Positions 15,405 to 22,962 of a stretch of DNA of 64,000 bases are shown in pieces. The translations under genes and the position numbers were made by a program. The notes under the pieces are model-generated. The model searched no databases. It had not been told where the DNA came from and saw only the letters and a list, made by a program, of their open reading frames with translations. Source of the DNA: a virus; the IMG/VR virus record IMGVR_UViG_3300050120_000210, positions 62,001-126,000 of that record; one strand, 5' to 3'. Every line of letters begins with the position of its first letter. Position 1 is the stretch's first letter.

Positions 15405-15922
15405 TCCAATCCTGACAATTTGTCACCAAGTTCTACGCGGATCATGGTCATGTCGTTCTCGAAGAACTCCTGTGACCCACGAAACTCAGCAAGATAAACT
15501 TCACCATACTTCAAGACATAGAAGATTGCCATTTCTGATGAGTTCTGTGACATCTTGCCGGGGTAATTTCCTTCCCTAGCACGTTCGAAGTCATCGAAGA
15601 AACCGGGCATGAAAGTCATACTCGCAACTTCGATGTGATGCAGGTTGCCTCTCATGTCTTTGACAGTATTGACCAAATTCTCACGAGGCATCCGCAGACC
15701 GATATCAATGGCCCATCGACCGGGTGATCGAACCATGTGCTCATGCGGTTCACCCGGCGACGTGCTCACATCTCCCAAATTCGTGCGATATTCTCGCCCG
15801 AGCAGATGGGCGTAAACTACTCGGCTTGCCTGCCGCCGCCCAGTCTTCAGCAGATAACGCATGAAGACACGAAGATCGGCCAGCATCGGATAATCCTTGC
15901 TGAGCAACACCCGCGCCTTCAT
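15401..15922 (-). CDS. Distant LLRMF-family paralogue
   Basis: 173 residues, MKARVLLSKDYPMLADL, starting 8 nt after the ileS stop. The ending EFFENDMTMIRVELGDKL aligns with the DM-T-[LI]-[LI]-R ending of the operon at 1435-4623. The preceding strand MAIFYVLKYGEVYLAEF also fits. It is the only such member outside the left operon. Confidence 0.72.
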   Translation of the reverse strand: MKARVLLSKDYPMLADLRVFMRYLLKTGRRQASRVVYAHLLGREYRTNLGDVSTSPGEPHEHMVRSPGRWAIDIGLRMPRENLVNTVKDMRGNLHHIEVASMTFMPGFFDDFERAREGNYPGKMSQNSSEMAIFYVLKYGEVYLAEFRGSQEFFENDMTMIRVELGDKLSGLE

Positions 15923-15929
15923 GTGATCG

Positions 15930-18740
15930 TTATTCAATGGGGGTCGCGTCCCAATGGGCAACCGCATCCGCATCCCGCGCCGACAAATCGGGGTAGCGAG
16001 GGTCGCTCCCGACATCGGTCGTGATCCGCCGCGAGCGAGCGCACTTCGTGCCTTCGGCCGGAAGAACCAAGATCGACACTTCTTCGGCCAGAGCGATGAC
16101 CGCTTGGCTCGTGCGGAACACATCCTCCGCTTCGATCCCGTCGAACGCATCGAACAGGTCTTGCGGGAGATACACGATCACCTTCGCATCGAGCGCCGAG
16201 CCGATCTCCTTGGCCGCCCGCTTCTCTTCGAGAACCGGCGTGACCAACGACAGGACGTGGCGGACCTTCGTCCAGCGTTCGTTCTCGACCGCACACATGG
16301 GGGCTTGAGCGCCCATATGGGGAGTTGGACCGAATCGCCCAGCGAGCCCCGGCATTTGCATGTGGTCGCTCATTTCGGCCACGGTATAGGGCAGGATCGG
16401 CGCCAGCCATTGGGCCATAACCGACACGATATGGAACAACGTCGCGCGACAGGCCAGACGACGGACACTGTCCGATCTGTCACAATAAAGCGCGTCCTTG
16501 CGGATGTCGAAGTAGAACGCCGACAGATCATTCGTGCTGAAATCAAGCAGCAATTTGCAGACATCGTTGAACCGATATTCACGATATGCAGCTTCAATTT
16601 GCGGCGTCAATTCATGCAGCAAATAGAGCATGTATTTTTCGAGCGGAGGATACTCATAGAAGAGATCATCGCGGGTCTCGCCGGGGCCGTCACCAAATCC
16701 CTGCAAATTGCTCACGAGATAGCGCAGCGTGTTCCGCAGCCGCTTATACATGCTGGCCGTAGTCTTGAGGATTTCGTCACCGACGCGGGTATCCTGCGTG
16801 TAGTCGCCCAACGCGACCCACAGACGCAACACGTCAGTGCCGTATTTCTTAGCCTCGACAAGAGGATCAACGACGTTGCCCTCGCTCTTCGACATTTTCT
16901 TCCCCTTGTCGTCGAGGACGAAGCCATGGGTCAGAACTGAGCGGAACGGAAGCGCGTCCGCCATTGCAACGCCGACAAGCGCGGACGATCCGAACCAGCC
17001 ACGCGCCTGATCGGAGCCTTCGAGATAGAGATCGGCGGGTGGATTATCGTCGCCTGTCAACAGATGGCTGCACCCACTATCGAACCAGACATCGAGCACA
17101 TCCATGACCATCTCGAACTCGTGTTCGCGGCCCGCGTATTCCGTGTGCGCGAACCATTCCGCGATACTGAACTTCCACCAAGCATCACCGCCGTGAGCGG
17201 TGAAGGCGTTGTTGATCTTGGAGTTCAGTGCATCACTGAGCAACGGCTTACCCGTTTCCTTGTTCAGGAAAATCGCCATGGGCGTCCCCCAAACACGTTG
17301 GCGGCTAACCAACCAGTCAGGCCGGGACTCGACGGCCGCCCGCAAGCGATTGCCGCCGGACTCCGGCAGGAAGGTCACGTCTTCCAGTTCGCGCAGCGCA
17401 TTCACGCGGATGTCTTCAATGGCATCCATCGAAATGAACCACTGCGGCGTAGTGCGGTAGATCAGCGGCGCCTTGGAACGCCACGAATGCGGATAGTTGA
17501 TCGTCACTTTCTCGGACGAGAGCACGGTTTCGTTGACCGCCAAGAGCTTGATGATCTTCGCGTTCGTGAACTCGAAGATGTAGTCGCCCTTCGGCGTCTG
17601 CTCCAAGACTGACACTCCGGCCAATCCATGCACGTTCGATGTGTAGCGACCATCACCGCCCACGGTGGTTGGCACTTCTCCGAGGCGCGCTTCGTTCCAG
17701 CAAACAAAATCTTCGGGACCATGCTCTGGTGCAATGTGGACGAGGCCCGTCCCGGTGTCCGACGTGACGTGCTTGGCCGGGATCAGCGGCACGGAAAAAT
17801 GGAAACCACCGTCCTCGAACGCGCCACGAAGCGGATGCTCGCACGTCACTCCAACGGGGTTGAAATCTTCGACGAAGTCATATTCCGTCACCTTGATCGC
17901 GGCCATGGTTGCTTCAACCAGAGCTTTAGCCATGACGAGTTTATCGCCAACAGAAACGCTCTCGTTCGCGCTGGCAGTGACCTTGTAGGTGCCGTATTCG
18001 ATGGCAGGGTTGTAGGCCACAGCCCGGTTGGCAGGCAGTGTCCAAGGCGTCGTCGTCCAGATCACCACGCTGGTGTCTGCCAGACCTTCCAACCAGAATC
18101 GAACGTGCACCGAGGTTACACGAATATCGGCTTTCACCACTTCCGCTTCAGCAAGCGCCGTTTCTTCCACTACGCTCCACAGCACTGGCTTCACGCCGCG
18201 ATAGAGCATGTTGGACATCATCATCATGTGAAGCGTCTGAGAGATGGTCGCTTCGGATTTGAAGTCCATCGTCAAGTAGGGGTTGTTCCAGTCACCGACC
18301 ACACCGAGCGACTTGAACTGCGTGCGCTGAGCATCCACCCAGCCTTTCGCATAGTCGCGGCAAAGCTGGCGAAACTCCGGCGCCGTGTAGTCAGATTTGT
18401 TTTGCCCTGCGGCGAGCAGGTTCTTTTCAACTTGCCACTCGATGGGCAGTCCATGGCAATCCCAGCCCGGAATATACTCGACGTTCTGGCCAGCCGCCCA
18501 GCGCGAACGCACGACGAAATCCTTGAGGATTTTGTTGAGTGCGTGGCCCATGTGGATGTCACCGTTGGCGTAGGGCGGCCCGTCGTGCAGCACGAAGGTT
18601 GCCCGGCCCCGCCACCGGATGCTCATCTCGTCTTCGTAGTGACTCGCGAACCGAGCACGAATCCCCGCCTCGTCCTTAACCCCTTGAAGGGAAAAGTCCG
18701 TCTTCGGCAGGAAAAGTGTCTCTTTGTAATCGCGGGTCAT
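15930..18740 (-). CDS. ileS: Isoleucyl-tRNA synthetase
   Basis: 936 residues, close to bacterial IleRS length. Class I signatures: DGPPYANGDIHMGH (HIGH motif, about residue 55) and KGKKMSKSEGN (KMSKS, about 600). The CP1 editing region is present with TTTPWTLPANRA. ATG 18740 is chosen for GGAG 5 nt upstream. The C-terminal zinc module is degenerate: KCARSRRITTDVG and YPDLSARDADAV keep only one of the four Cys seen in, for example, E. coli IleRS. An early-type promoter lies at 18764-18792. It charges tRNA-Ile, presumably to sustain translation late in infection or to escape host control. Confidence 0.97.
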   Translation of the reverse strand: MTRDYKETLFLPKTDFSLQGVKDEAGIRARFASHYEDEMSIRWRGRATFVLHDGPPYANGDIHMGHALNKILKDFVVRSRWAAGQNVEYIPGWDCHGLPIEWQVEKNLLAAGQNKSDYTAPEFRQLCRDYAKGWVDAQRTQFKSLGVVGDWNNPYLTMDFKSEATISQTLHMMMMSNMLYRGVKPVLWSVVEETALAEAEVVKADIRVTSVHVRFWLEGLADTSVVIWTTTPWTLPANRAVAYNPAIEYGTYKVTASANESVSVGDKLVMAKALVEATMAAIKVTEYDFVEDFNPVGVTCEHPLRGAFEDGGFHFSVPLIPAKHVTSDTGTGLVHIAPEHGPEDFVCWNEARLGEVPTTVGGDGRYTSNVHGLAGVSVLEQTPKGDYIFEFTNAKIIKLLAVNETVLSSEKVTINYPHSWRSKAPLIYRTTPQWFISMDAIEDIRVNALRELEDVTFLPESGGNRLRAAVESRPDWLVSRQRVWGTPMAIFLNKETGKPLLSDALNSKINNAFTAHGGDAWWKFSIAEWFAHTEYAGREHEFEMVMDVLDVWFDSGCSHLLTGDDNPPADLYLEGSDQARGWFGSSALVGVAMADALPFRSVLTHGFVLDDKGKKMSKSEGNVVDPLVEAKKYGTDVLRLWVALGDYTQDTRVGDEILKTTASMYKRLRNTLRYLVSNLQGFGDGPGETRDDLFYEYPPLEKYMLYLLHELTPQIEAAYREYRFNDVCKLLLDFSTNDLSAFYFDIRKDALYCDRSDSVRRLACRATLFHIVSVMAQWLAPILPYTVAEMSDHMQMPGLAGRFGPTPHMGAQAPMCAVENERWTKVRHVLSLVTPVLEEKRAAKEIGSALDAKVIVYLPQDLFDAFDGIEAEDVFRTSQAVIALAEEVSILVLPAEGTKCARSRRITTDVGSDPRYPDLSARDADAVAHWDATPIE

Positions 18741-18763
18741 TGGCACTCCAATATCAATCGGCA

Positions 18764-18792
18764 ATTATCGGTTTCGTTTACGAATTTGTCAA
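18764..18792 (-). promoter_or_regulatory. Early-type promoter of ileS
   Basis: TTGACA (18792-18787), 17-nt spacer, GATAAT (18769-18764). It is the closest to a sigma70 consensus in the window, with a GGAG leader after it. Confidence 0.75.
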
Positions 18793-19058
18793 CGAACCAA
18801 ACCGTGGCTTCGGAGCAATTTTGTCAGACGTTGCGAGTGGGTGTAGAACACCTCTTCGCGCATTGGGCGGGGCGCCACAGTTTCGTAAAGAGCCAGTCTG
18901 GCGCCATCGTTGCGATACATCTCCAAACCGGCAAGCGTCTTGCGATCCGAAGTGCAAACCAGCACGAGATAGTTTCGCACGAGAGCCGCAGATAGATCAT
19001 GCTCCATGGCGTAGACCATCGCGATCTTGTCGATGGTGAGCTTGTCCTCCGGGCTCAT
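18789..19058 (-). CDS. Small hypothetical protein
   Basis: 89 residues, MSPEDKLTIDKIAMVY, ATGA-coupled at 19058. Basic C-terminus (HSQRLTKLLRSHGLVR). No known domain. Confidence 0.78.
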   Translation of the reverse strand: MSPEDKLTIDKIAMVYAMEHDLSAALVRNYLVLVCTSDRKTLAGLEMYRNDGARLALYETVAPRPMREEVFYTHSQRLTKLLRSHGLVR

Positions 19059-19384
19059 AGCGGCACCAAATCGTAGGGATGCGGCACTTCGCCGTTGAGG
19101 AAGGCGGCGGCGTCGCGCTGGCGATCCGTTGTGGCCTGCGCGCGCTCATTGGTGGACCAACCGTTGATGCCCACTGCCTGAATGAGGCCAGCGCGGAGTA
19201 GACGCATCAGCGACAAGCGGACGCGCTCATAGGCATCTTCGAACGGCATCCCTTGCTCTTCCAGCAGACGCACGTAGAAAATCTTGCCCACGCCTCCCGG
19301 CCGGTAGACATCGTTCATTTTTTCCATGAGGGCGTGAGTATCGGTCTTGGCGACGATCCACACGTCGAGTTCGTCGTCCGTCAT
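19055..19384 (-). CDS. Small hypothetical protein, winged-helix-like
   Basis: 109 residues, MTDDELDVWIVAKTDTHAL, ATGA-coupled. The middle FEDAYERVRLSLMRLLRAGLIQAV looks like the recognition helix and wing entry of a winged helix, but this is weak. The function is unknown. Confidence 0.75.
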   Translation of the reverse strand: MTDDELDVWIVAKTDTHALMEKMNDVYRPGGVGKIFYVRLLEEQGMPFEDAYERVRLSLMRLLRAGLIQAVGINGWSTNERAQATTDRQRDAAAFLNGEVPHPYDLVPL

Positions 19385-19722
19385 GGCGTCAGCATCGACG
19401 GCGTGATCCCGAGCACCGGGAACGTGTTTTCGAACTGGACTACATCCGAGAAACGTTCCAGCAGGACGAAGTAATCGGCATCGCCGTGGTTATGCAGACG
19501 CACGGCGGGGTGATCCTTGTAGGGGAAGTCATTTCCCATGTGCCAACGACCCTGCGTGTTGTCGAACAGCCATTGGCTGACTTCCATTTGGAACATGCAG
19601 AAATCGAAACCCGGCTTATCGGAAGCCTCAAGACGGAAGCAATAGAACCCGTCGTCGAGACCGGCATAACCGATATCGAACTTTCCGGGGTGGTTCACGT
19701 CGTATGGGTTCGCTGTGCTCAT
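19381..19722 (-). CDS. Possible divergent FK-family protein
   Basis: 113 residues, MSTANPYDVNHPGKF. ATG 19722 lies 4-5 nt after an early-type -10, so it is leaderless-like. The end DADYFVLLERFSDVVQFENTFP resembles the strand plus S-D-x-x-x-F pattern of the FK family, although the K-M is lost and an extension follows. Confidence 0.72.
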   Translation of the reverse strand: MSTANPYDVNHPGKFDIGYAGLDDGFYCFRLEASDKPGFDFCMFQMEVSQWLFDNTQGRWHMGNDFPYKDHPAVRLHNHGDADYFVLLERFSDVVQFENTFPVLGITPSMLTP

Positions 19723-19726
19723 GACC

Positions 19727-19756
19727 AAACTATGCCATGGAAATGGTTTTCGTCAA
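19727..19756 (-). promoter_or_regulatory. Early-type promoter with leaderless geometry
   Basis: TTGACG (19756-19751), 17-18-nt spacer, ATAGTT/TAGTTT (19733-19727), 4 nt to ATG 19722. Confidence 0.6.
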
Positions 19757-19867
19757 CGAAAATGGTCATCTTTTCGGCGACCAGTGTTCGATATATGACA
19801 GTAACGTGAAGTTGTAAAAATGTGATCTGAGAATCAATAGCTCAGCTTAGAATTGCCATCAGGTTCG

Positions 19868-19875
19868 TATAAATA
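19868..19875 (+). promoter_or_regulatory. T4-type late promoter, full TATAAATA
   Basis: Exact T4 late consensus TATAAATA, 66 nt before ATG 19942. Confidence 0.75.
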
Positions 19876-19941
19876 TTCGCGGACCCCAATCCACGCCCGC
19901 CGATCTCGATTTCTCAACCAGTAAACCCTTTTGGGAGCCGT

Positions 19942-20856
19942 ATGCACCCGTCGCAGCTTCATGTAATCAGCGTCATTTCTAACCCGGTGCGGTATAAATC
20001 GCGCACCCGTCTATTTCAAGACTTCATGAACCGCAATCAGACTAGCGGTGCGACACATTGGTATATCGAGGCCGCGTTCGGAGATCGCCCGTTTGAGGTG
20101 ACCAACGCCCTCGATCCCCACCACATTCAGGTCCGCTGCGATCATGAAATCTGGATCAAAGAGAACATGGTCAACAAGGCCGTGTCCATGCTGCCGAAAG
20201 ATTGGGAATACGTCATGTGGATGGACGGCGACATCGAGTTCGTCCGGCCGAACTGGCAGATCGAAGTCCTCGAAGCCCTTCAGCACTATTCCGTTGTCCA
20301 ACCTTTCAGCCACGCGCTAGACATGGGTCCGAACTTTGAGGGCCTGACCGAGAAGCTCGCCACGAGCTTCGCCTACTGCCTGAACTCTGGAATGCAGTTC
20401 GACGCCAAGTACGGCCCGCACTGGCACCCCGGCTATACGTGGGCATGGCGCCGAGACGCATGGGATTCCGTGGGCGGCATGATCGACCTCGCTATCTGCG
20501 GTTCCGGCGATGACCACATGGCCAAGGGTCTGATCGGCAAAGCGGATCGTTCGCTGCCGAAAGGTCTGCATCCGAACTACACCCACATGGTCAAGCAGTG
20601 GGAAGAACGCGCCGTGCGTCACATCAAGCAGAACATCGGCCACGTTCCCGGCACGATCTTGCACCACTTCCACGGCTTCAAGAAAGATCGCAACTACTGG
20701 AACCGCTGGGATATCCTGAAGAACAACCAATACGACCCCTACACCGACGTGTGCAAGGATTCCCAAGGAATGCTGCAACTGGTGGACAACGGGAAATATG
20801 GCCTGCGAGATGGTCTGCGGAACTACTTCCGCGAGCGCAAAGAAGACCTGATCTAA
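19942..20856 (+). CDS. GT-A-type glycosyltransferase-like protein
   Basis: 304 residues, GGGAG 6 nt before ATG 19942. Residues about 85-105 read EYVMWMDGDIEFVRPNW, a D-x-D-type nucleotide-sugar/metal motif in a GT-A setting. Later HPGYTWAWRRDAWDSVGG and GSGDDHMAKGLIG resemble the acceptor-loop region of GT2/GT64-like proteins. A late promoter drives it as a single-gene unit. Likely role: modification of a phage or host surface glycan. Confidence 0.72.
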   Translation: MHPSQLHVISVISNPVRYKSRTRLFQDFMNRNQTSGATHWYIEAAFGDRPFEVTNALDPHHIQVRCDHEIWIKENMVNKAVSMLPKDWEYVMWMDGDIEFVRPNWQIEVLEALQHYSVVQPFSHALDMGPNFEGLTEKLATSFAYCLNSGMQFDAKYGPHWHPGYTWAWRRDAWDSVGGMIDLAICGSGDDHMAKGLIGKADRSLPKGLHPNYTHMVKQWEERAVRHIKQNIGHVPGTILHHFHGFKKDRNYWNRWDILKNNQYDPYTDVCKDSQGMLQLVDNGKYGLRDGLRNYFRERKEDLI

Positions 20857-20857
20857 A

Positions 20858-21049
20858 TCAGTGTCGGCGAAAAACCAAGAAAATGAGGCCCACCAGTGCG
20901 ACGAGCAGGGTGGGCTTCACTACATCTGGGGTATGTTCAGTCGTGAGGTGCTGAAACTCTGGGTGGTTCGACAGCGAGGGTTTGCTCTTGAGCATCCGAA
21001 GTTGATGGAGACGCTTGCGCGAAAACTTGGGTTTGATGATTTCGGTCAT
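20858..21049 (-). CDS. Small tail-anchored membrane protein
   Basis: 63 residues, MTEIIKPKFSRKRLHQL. Basic N-terminus and a C-terminal membrane helix (PTLLVALVGLIFLVFRRH). It starts 7 nt after the preceding gene. An overlapping plus-strand frame is less convincing. Confidence 0.65.
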   Translation of the reverse strand: MTEIIKPKFSRKRLHQLRMLKSKPSLSNHPEFQHLTTEHTPDVVKPTLLVALVGLIFLVFRRH

Positions 21050-21056
21050 GCTACAC

Positions 21057-21260
21057 CTAGCCGTTGGGGCAACCTTCCGATGTCATGAGTGAACTCGCCA
21101 CATCGTCAAACGGGTAATGTTCGTCTTCATAAGCGCAGATCGCATCGGCGAGAGTGTTGAAGAAATCACTCTCGGGCGTGCCGAGCATCGGCTCGCGGCG
21201 GAAGAACCCTTCAACCAACTGCATAGCTACCTGATACTCTGCTTCGTCGAGGAGGATCAT
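21057..21260 (-). CDS. Small acidic hypothetical protein
   Basis: 67 residues, MILLDEAEYQVAMQLVEG, ATGA-coupled to the GNAT-ParB-like gene. Acidic and helical. The function is unknown. Confidence 0.75.
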   Translation of the reverse strand: MILLDEAEYQVAMQLVEGFFRREPMLGTPESDFFNTLADAICAYEDEHYPFDDVASSLMTSEGCPNG

Positions 21261-22387
21261 TTGTAGTGACTATACCCTTTCACGACGCCGACCTTCATGC
21301 GGCTTTTTGGCACGATCACAAGCGGATCGTATTGCCCGATGAGTTGATCCGGCATGTCTTCCGGCGTCCACGCATCGTATTCCCATTTTGTGGTGTCCGA
21401 TCTGGGTGAGCCACGCATCTTGGTTCTCCCAAGCGCCTCCGTATCGAAGTTGCTATACCAGTAATCATGGTTTGCATCGTGATTCAATTTTTCCAGTTCG
21501 TCGGTGAAGGTCTTCACTTCTTCACGATTGGTGAATTGATGCTCTTCACGAGTAGCATCTTCTTCATCGTCCCACTTGTGGGATTTAGAGTAGGTGAGTT
21601 CGAACACGGCTGGCGTTCGAAATAGGATGACGCACGGGAACCGCTTGCCGCCTTCTTTGGCGACCATGGCGGCTCTATGGCGTCCTTCGTGACCCTCTAC
21701 TTGCCCGGTCGCGTGAGTCACGATCAGGAAAGGCATGTTATACATGTTCTTGTTGAAGGATGTATCCGTGCCTTGGTCATAGTCCCTCACCGAGAGAGCA
21801 AACTTGTCCTTGTAGATTTGTTGGACTTCGCTCTCCGGGGTCGTCAGTCGGATGAAGTCGTTGGGGTCCATGACCACGACTAGAGCGGCATATTCGCCAC
21901 GCATCCCGTTGACGACACCTTTACGTAGTGGCAGGCGGGCGTCTTCGTCCAATTCAGGTTCGCCCAGTGCCTTTCGACGCATCGCCTCATACTCTTCGCG
22001 ATCATCGTCATCCCAGTCTTGCTCGACGTAGCGAACCAGCACGCCGCCGCTGTGATGATCGTCTCTCATGAAGCCGAAACGTTCGTAGAAGATTTTGTTC
22101 CGGCCGGAAGACGGTAGGACATAGAGATTGAAGTCGGCCTCGTCTGCCTTCTGGCAAAGGTAGGTCATGAACTTCGTTCCGGCGCCGGTGCCCATATCGT
22201 GCTTGGCGTTCAGGTCCGTCATCTCTATTTCCGGGGCATGATAGGCCGGGTAGCGGAACCGGGCATCAATGCCGATTGACCGACCGTAGCGGGTGACATC
22301 GGCGATCATGTTGCGGGCGCGCTGTTCGGCTTCGTCTCGATCATCGAGCCGCCCTTCGATCACACGCATGATATCCCGCATATCCAT
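21257..22387 (-). CDS. GNAT - ParB-like fusion protein with head-targeting-type leader
   Basis: 376 residues, MDMRDIMRVIEGRLDD, ATG 22387, 5 nt after a CTAAATA box. Residues 60-120: MGTGAGTKFMTYLCQKAD and KIFYERFGFMRDD give a GNAT core. Residues 150-270 include TGQVEGHEGRHRAAMVAKEGG and PCVILF, a ParB-like GRHR motif. The two domains occur as separate coupled genes at 8122-9245. An early-type promoter also lies at 22439-22466. Likely a protein-modifying effector. Confidence 0.75.
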   Translation of the reverse strand: MDMRDIMRVIEGRLDDRDEAEQRARNMIADVTRYGRSIGIDARFRYPAYHAPEIEMTDLNAKHDMGTGAGTKFMTYLCQKADEADFNLYVLPSSGRNKIFYERFGFMRDDHHSGGVLVRYVEQDWDDDDREEYEAMRRKALGEPELDEDARLPLRKGVVNGMRGEYAALVVVMDPNDFIRLTTPESEVQQIYKDKFALSVRDYDQGTDTSFNKNMYNMPFLIVTHATGQVEGHEGRHRAAMVAKEGGKRFPCVILFRTPAVFELTYSKSHKWDDEEDATREEHQFTNREEVKTFTDELEKLNHDANHDYWYSNFDTEALGRTKMRGSPRSDTTKWEYDAWTPEDMPDQLIGQYDPLVIVPKSRMKVGVVKGYSHYK

Positions 22388-22392
22388 GCACT

Positions 22393-22398
22393 TATTTA
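22393..22398 (-). promoter_or_regulatory. T4-type late promoter box (CTAAATA)
   Basis: CCTAAATAAGTGC then ATG 22387, 5 nt apart (leaderless geometry). Confidence 0.65.
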
Positions 22399-22438
22399 GG
22401 GATTCCATATCTCGGGTTGCTCCCTCGCGCCAACCGTC

Positions 22439-22466
22439 CGGTTAGGATGCGAAAGAATTTGGTAAA
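22439..22466 (-). promoter_or_regulatory. Early-type promoter upstream of the fusion gene
   Basis: TTTACC (22466-22461), 16-nt spacer, TAACCG (22444-22439). The -35 is a TTTACC variant of the usual TTGACC. Confidence 0.45.
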
Positions 22467-22513
22467 CGAAACTCGCCGGTGTTACGTTCTGGGGATTAAC
22501 TAAGGTATCTCGC

Positions 22514-22960
22514 ATGACGGCAGAAGTCATTGACGTGGATTTTTCGTCCACAAGAACCGATTCGGTTTCTGAATATTTGGCACGTATCCGCAAGCTGGAA
22601 GAACAGCTTGCGGCATCGTTGCTTGGTGCTCGTCTTCTTGAAGAACGAAATTCAAAGCTTGTTCTTGAAAACAAGACACTGAGTAATCTAGTGTCGAGTG
22701 TTCGTTTGTTGGTTTCACCCGAAACAACAGTGATTTCGAAGCAACCACGCAAATACAATAGAATACTTCCAACATCCAAGAATAGAAAATTGATTTCTTA
22801 CAAGAAATTCACGGATGCTGTTGTGGCCAAGTGGGAAATTGATCCTTCTAATATTAAACAAGTGGCAAAATATACTGGAATTACCTATGGCACAATTCGT
22901 CGCTGGCGGATTGCTGGGGAAGCACCAGAAATGGCAATTCAACTTATCGATGAGGCATAA
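22514..22960 (+). CDS. Coiled-coil DNA-binding-like protein
   Basis: 148 residues, MTAEVIDVDFSSTRTDS. Residues 20-62 form a coiled coil (EYLARIRKLEEQLAASLLG onward). The C-terminal 60 residues contain KQVAKYTGITYGTIRRWRIAG, a helix-turn-helix of the excisionase/MerR-like kind. A TAAGGT box ends 7 nt before ATG 22514. The base composition is clearly more AT-rich than neighbours. It is followed after 2 nt by the GHKL ATPase, so the two are a functional pair. Possibly a recruited module. Confidence 0.72.
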   Translation: MTAEVIDVDFSSTRTDSVSEYLARIRKLEEQLAASLLGARLLEERNSKLVLENKTLSNLVSSVRLLVSPETTVISKQPRKYNRILPTSKNRKLISYKKFTDAVVAKWEIDPSNIKQVAKYTGITYGTIRRWRIAGEAPEMAIQLIDEA

Positions 22961-22962
22961 TT

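Noticed and set aside
17628-18995. 455-codon plus-strand frame
   Set aside because: Antisense to ileS.
20861-21088. Plus-strand frame starting MSAKNQ
   Set aside because: The overlapping minus frame has a coupled start and a membrane helix and fits the operon better.
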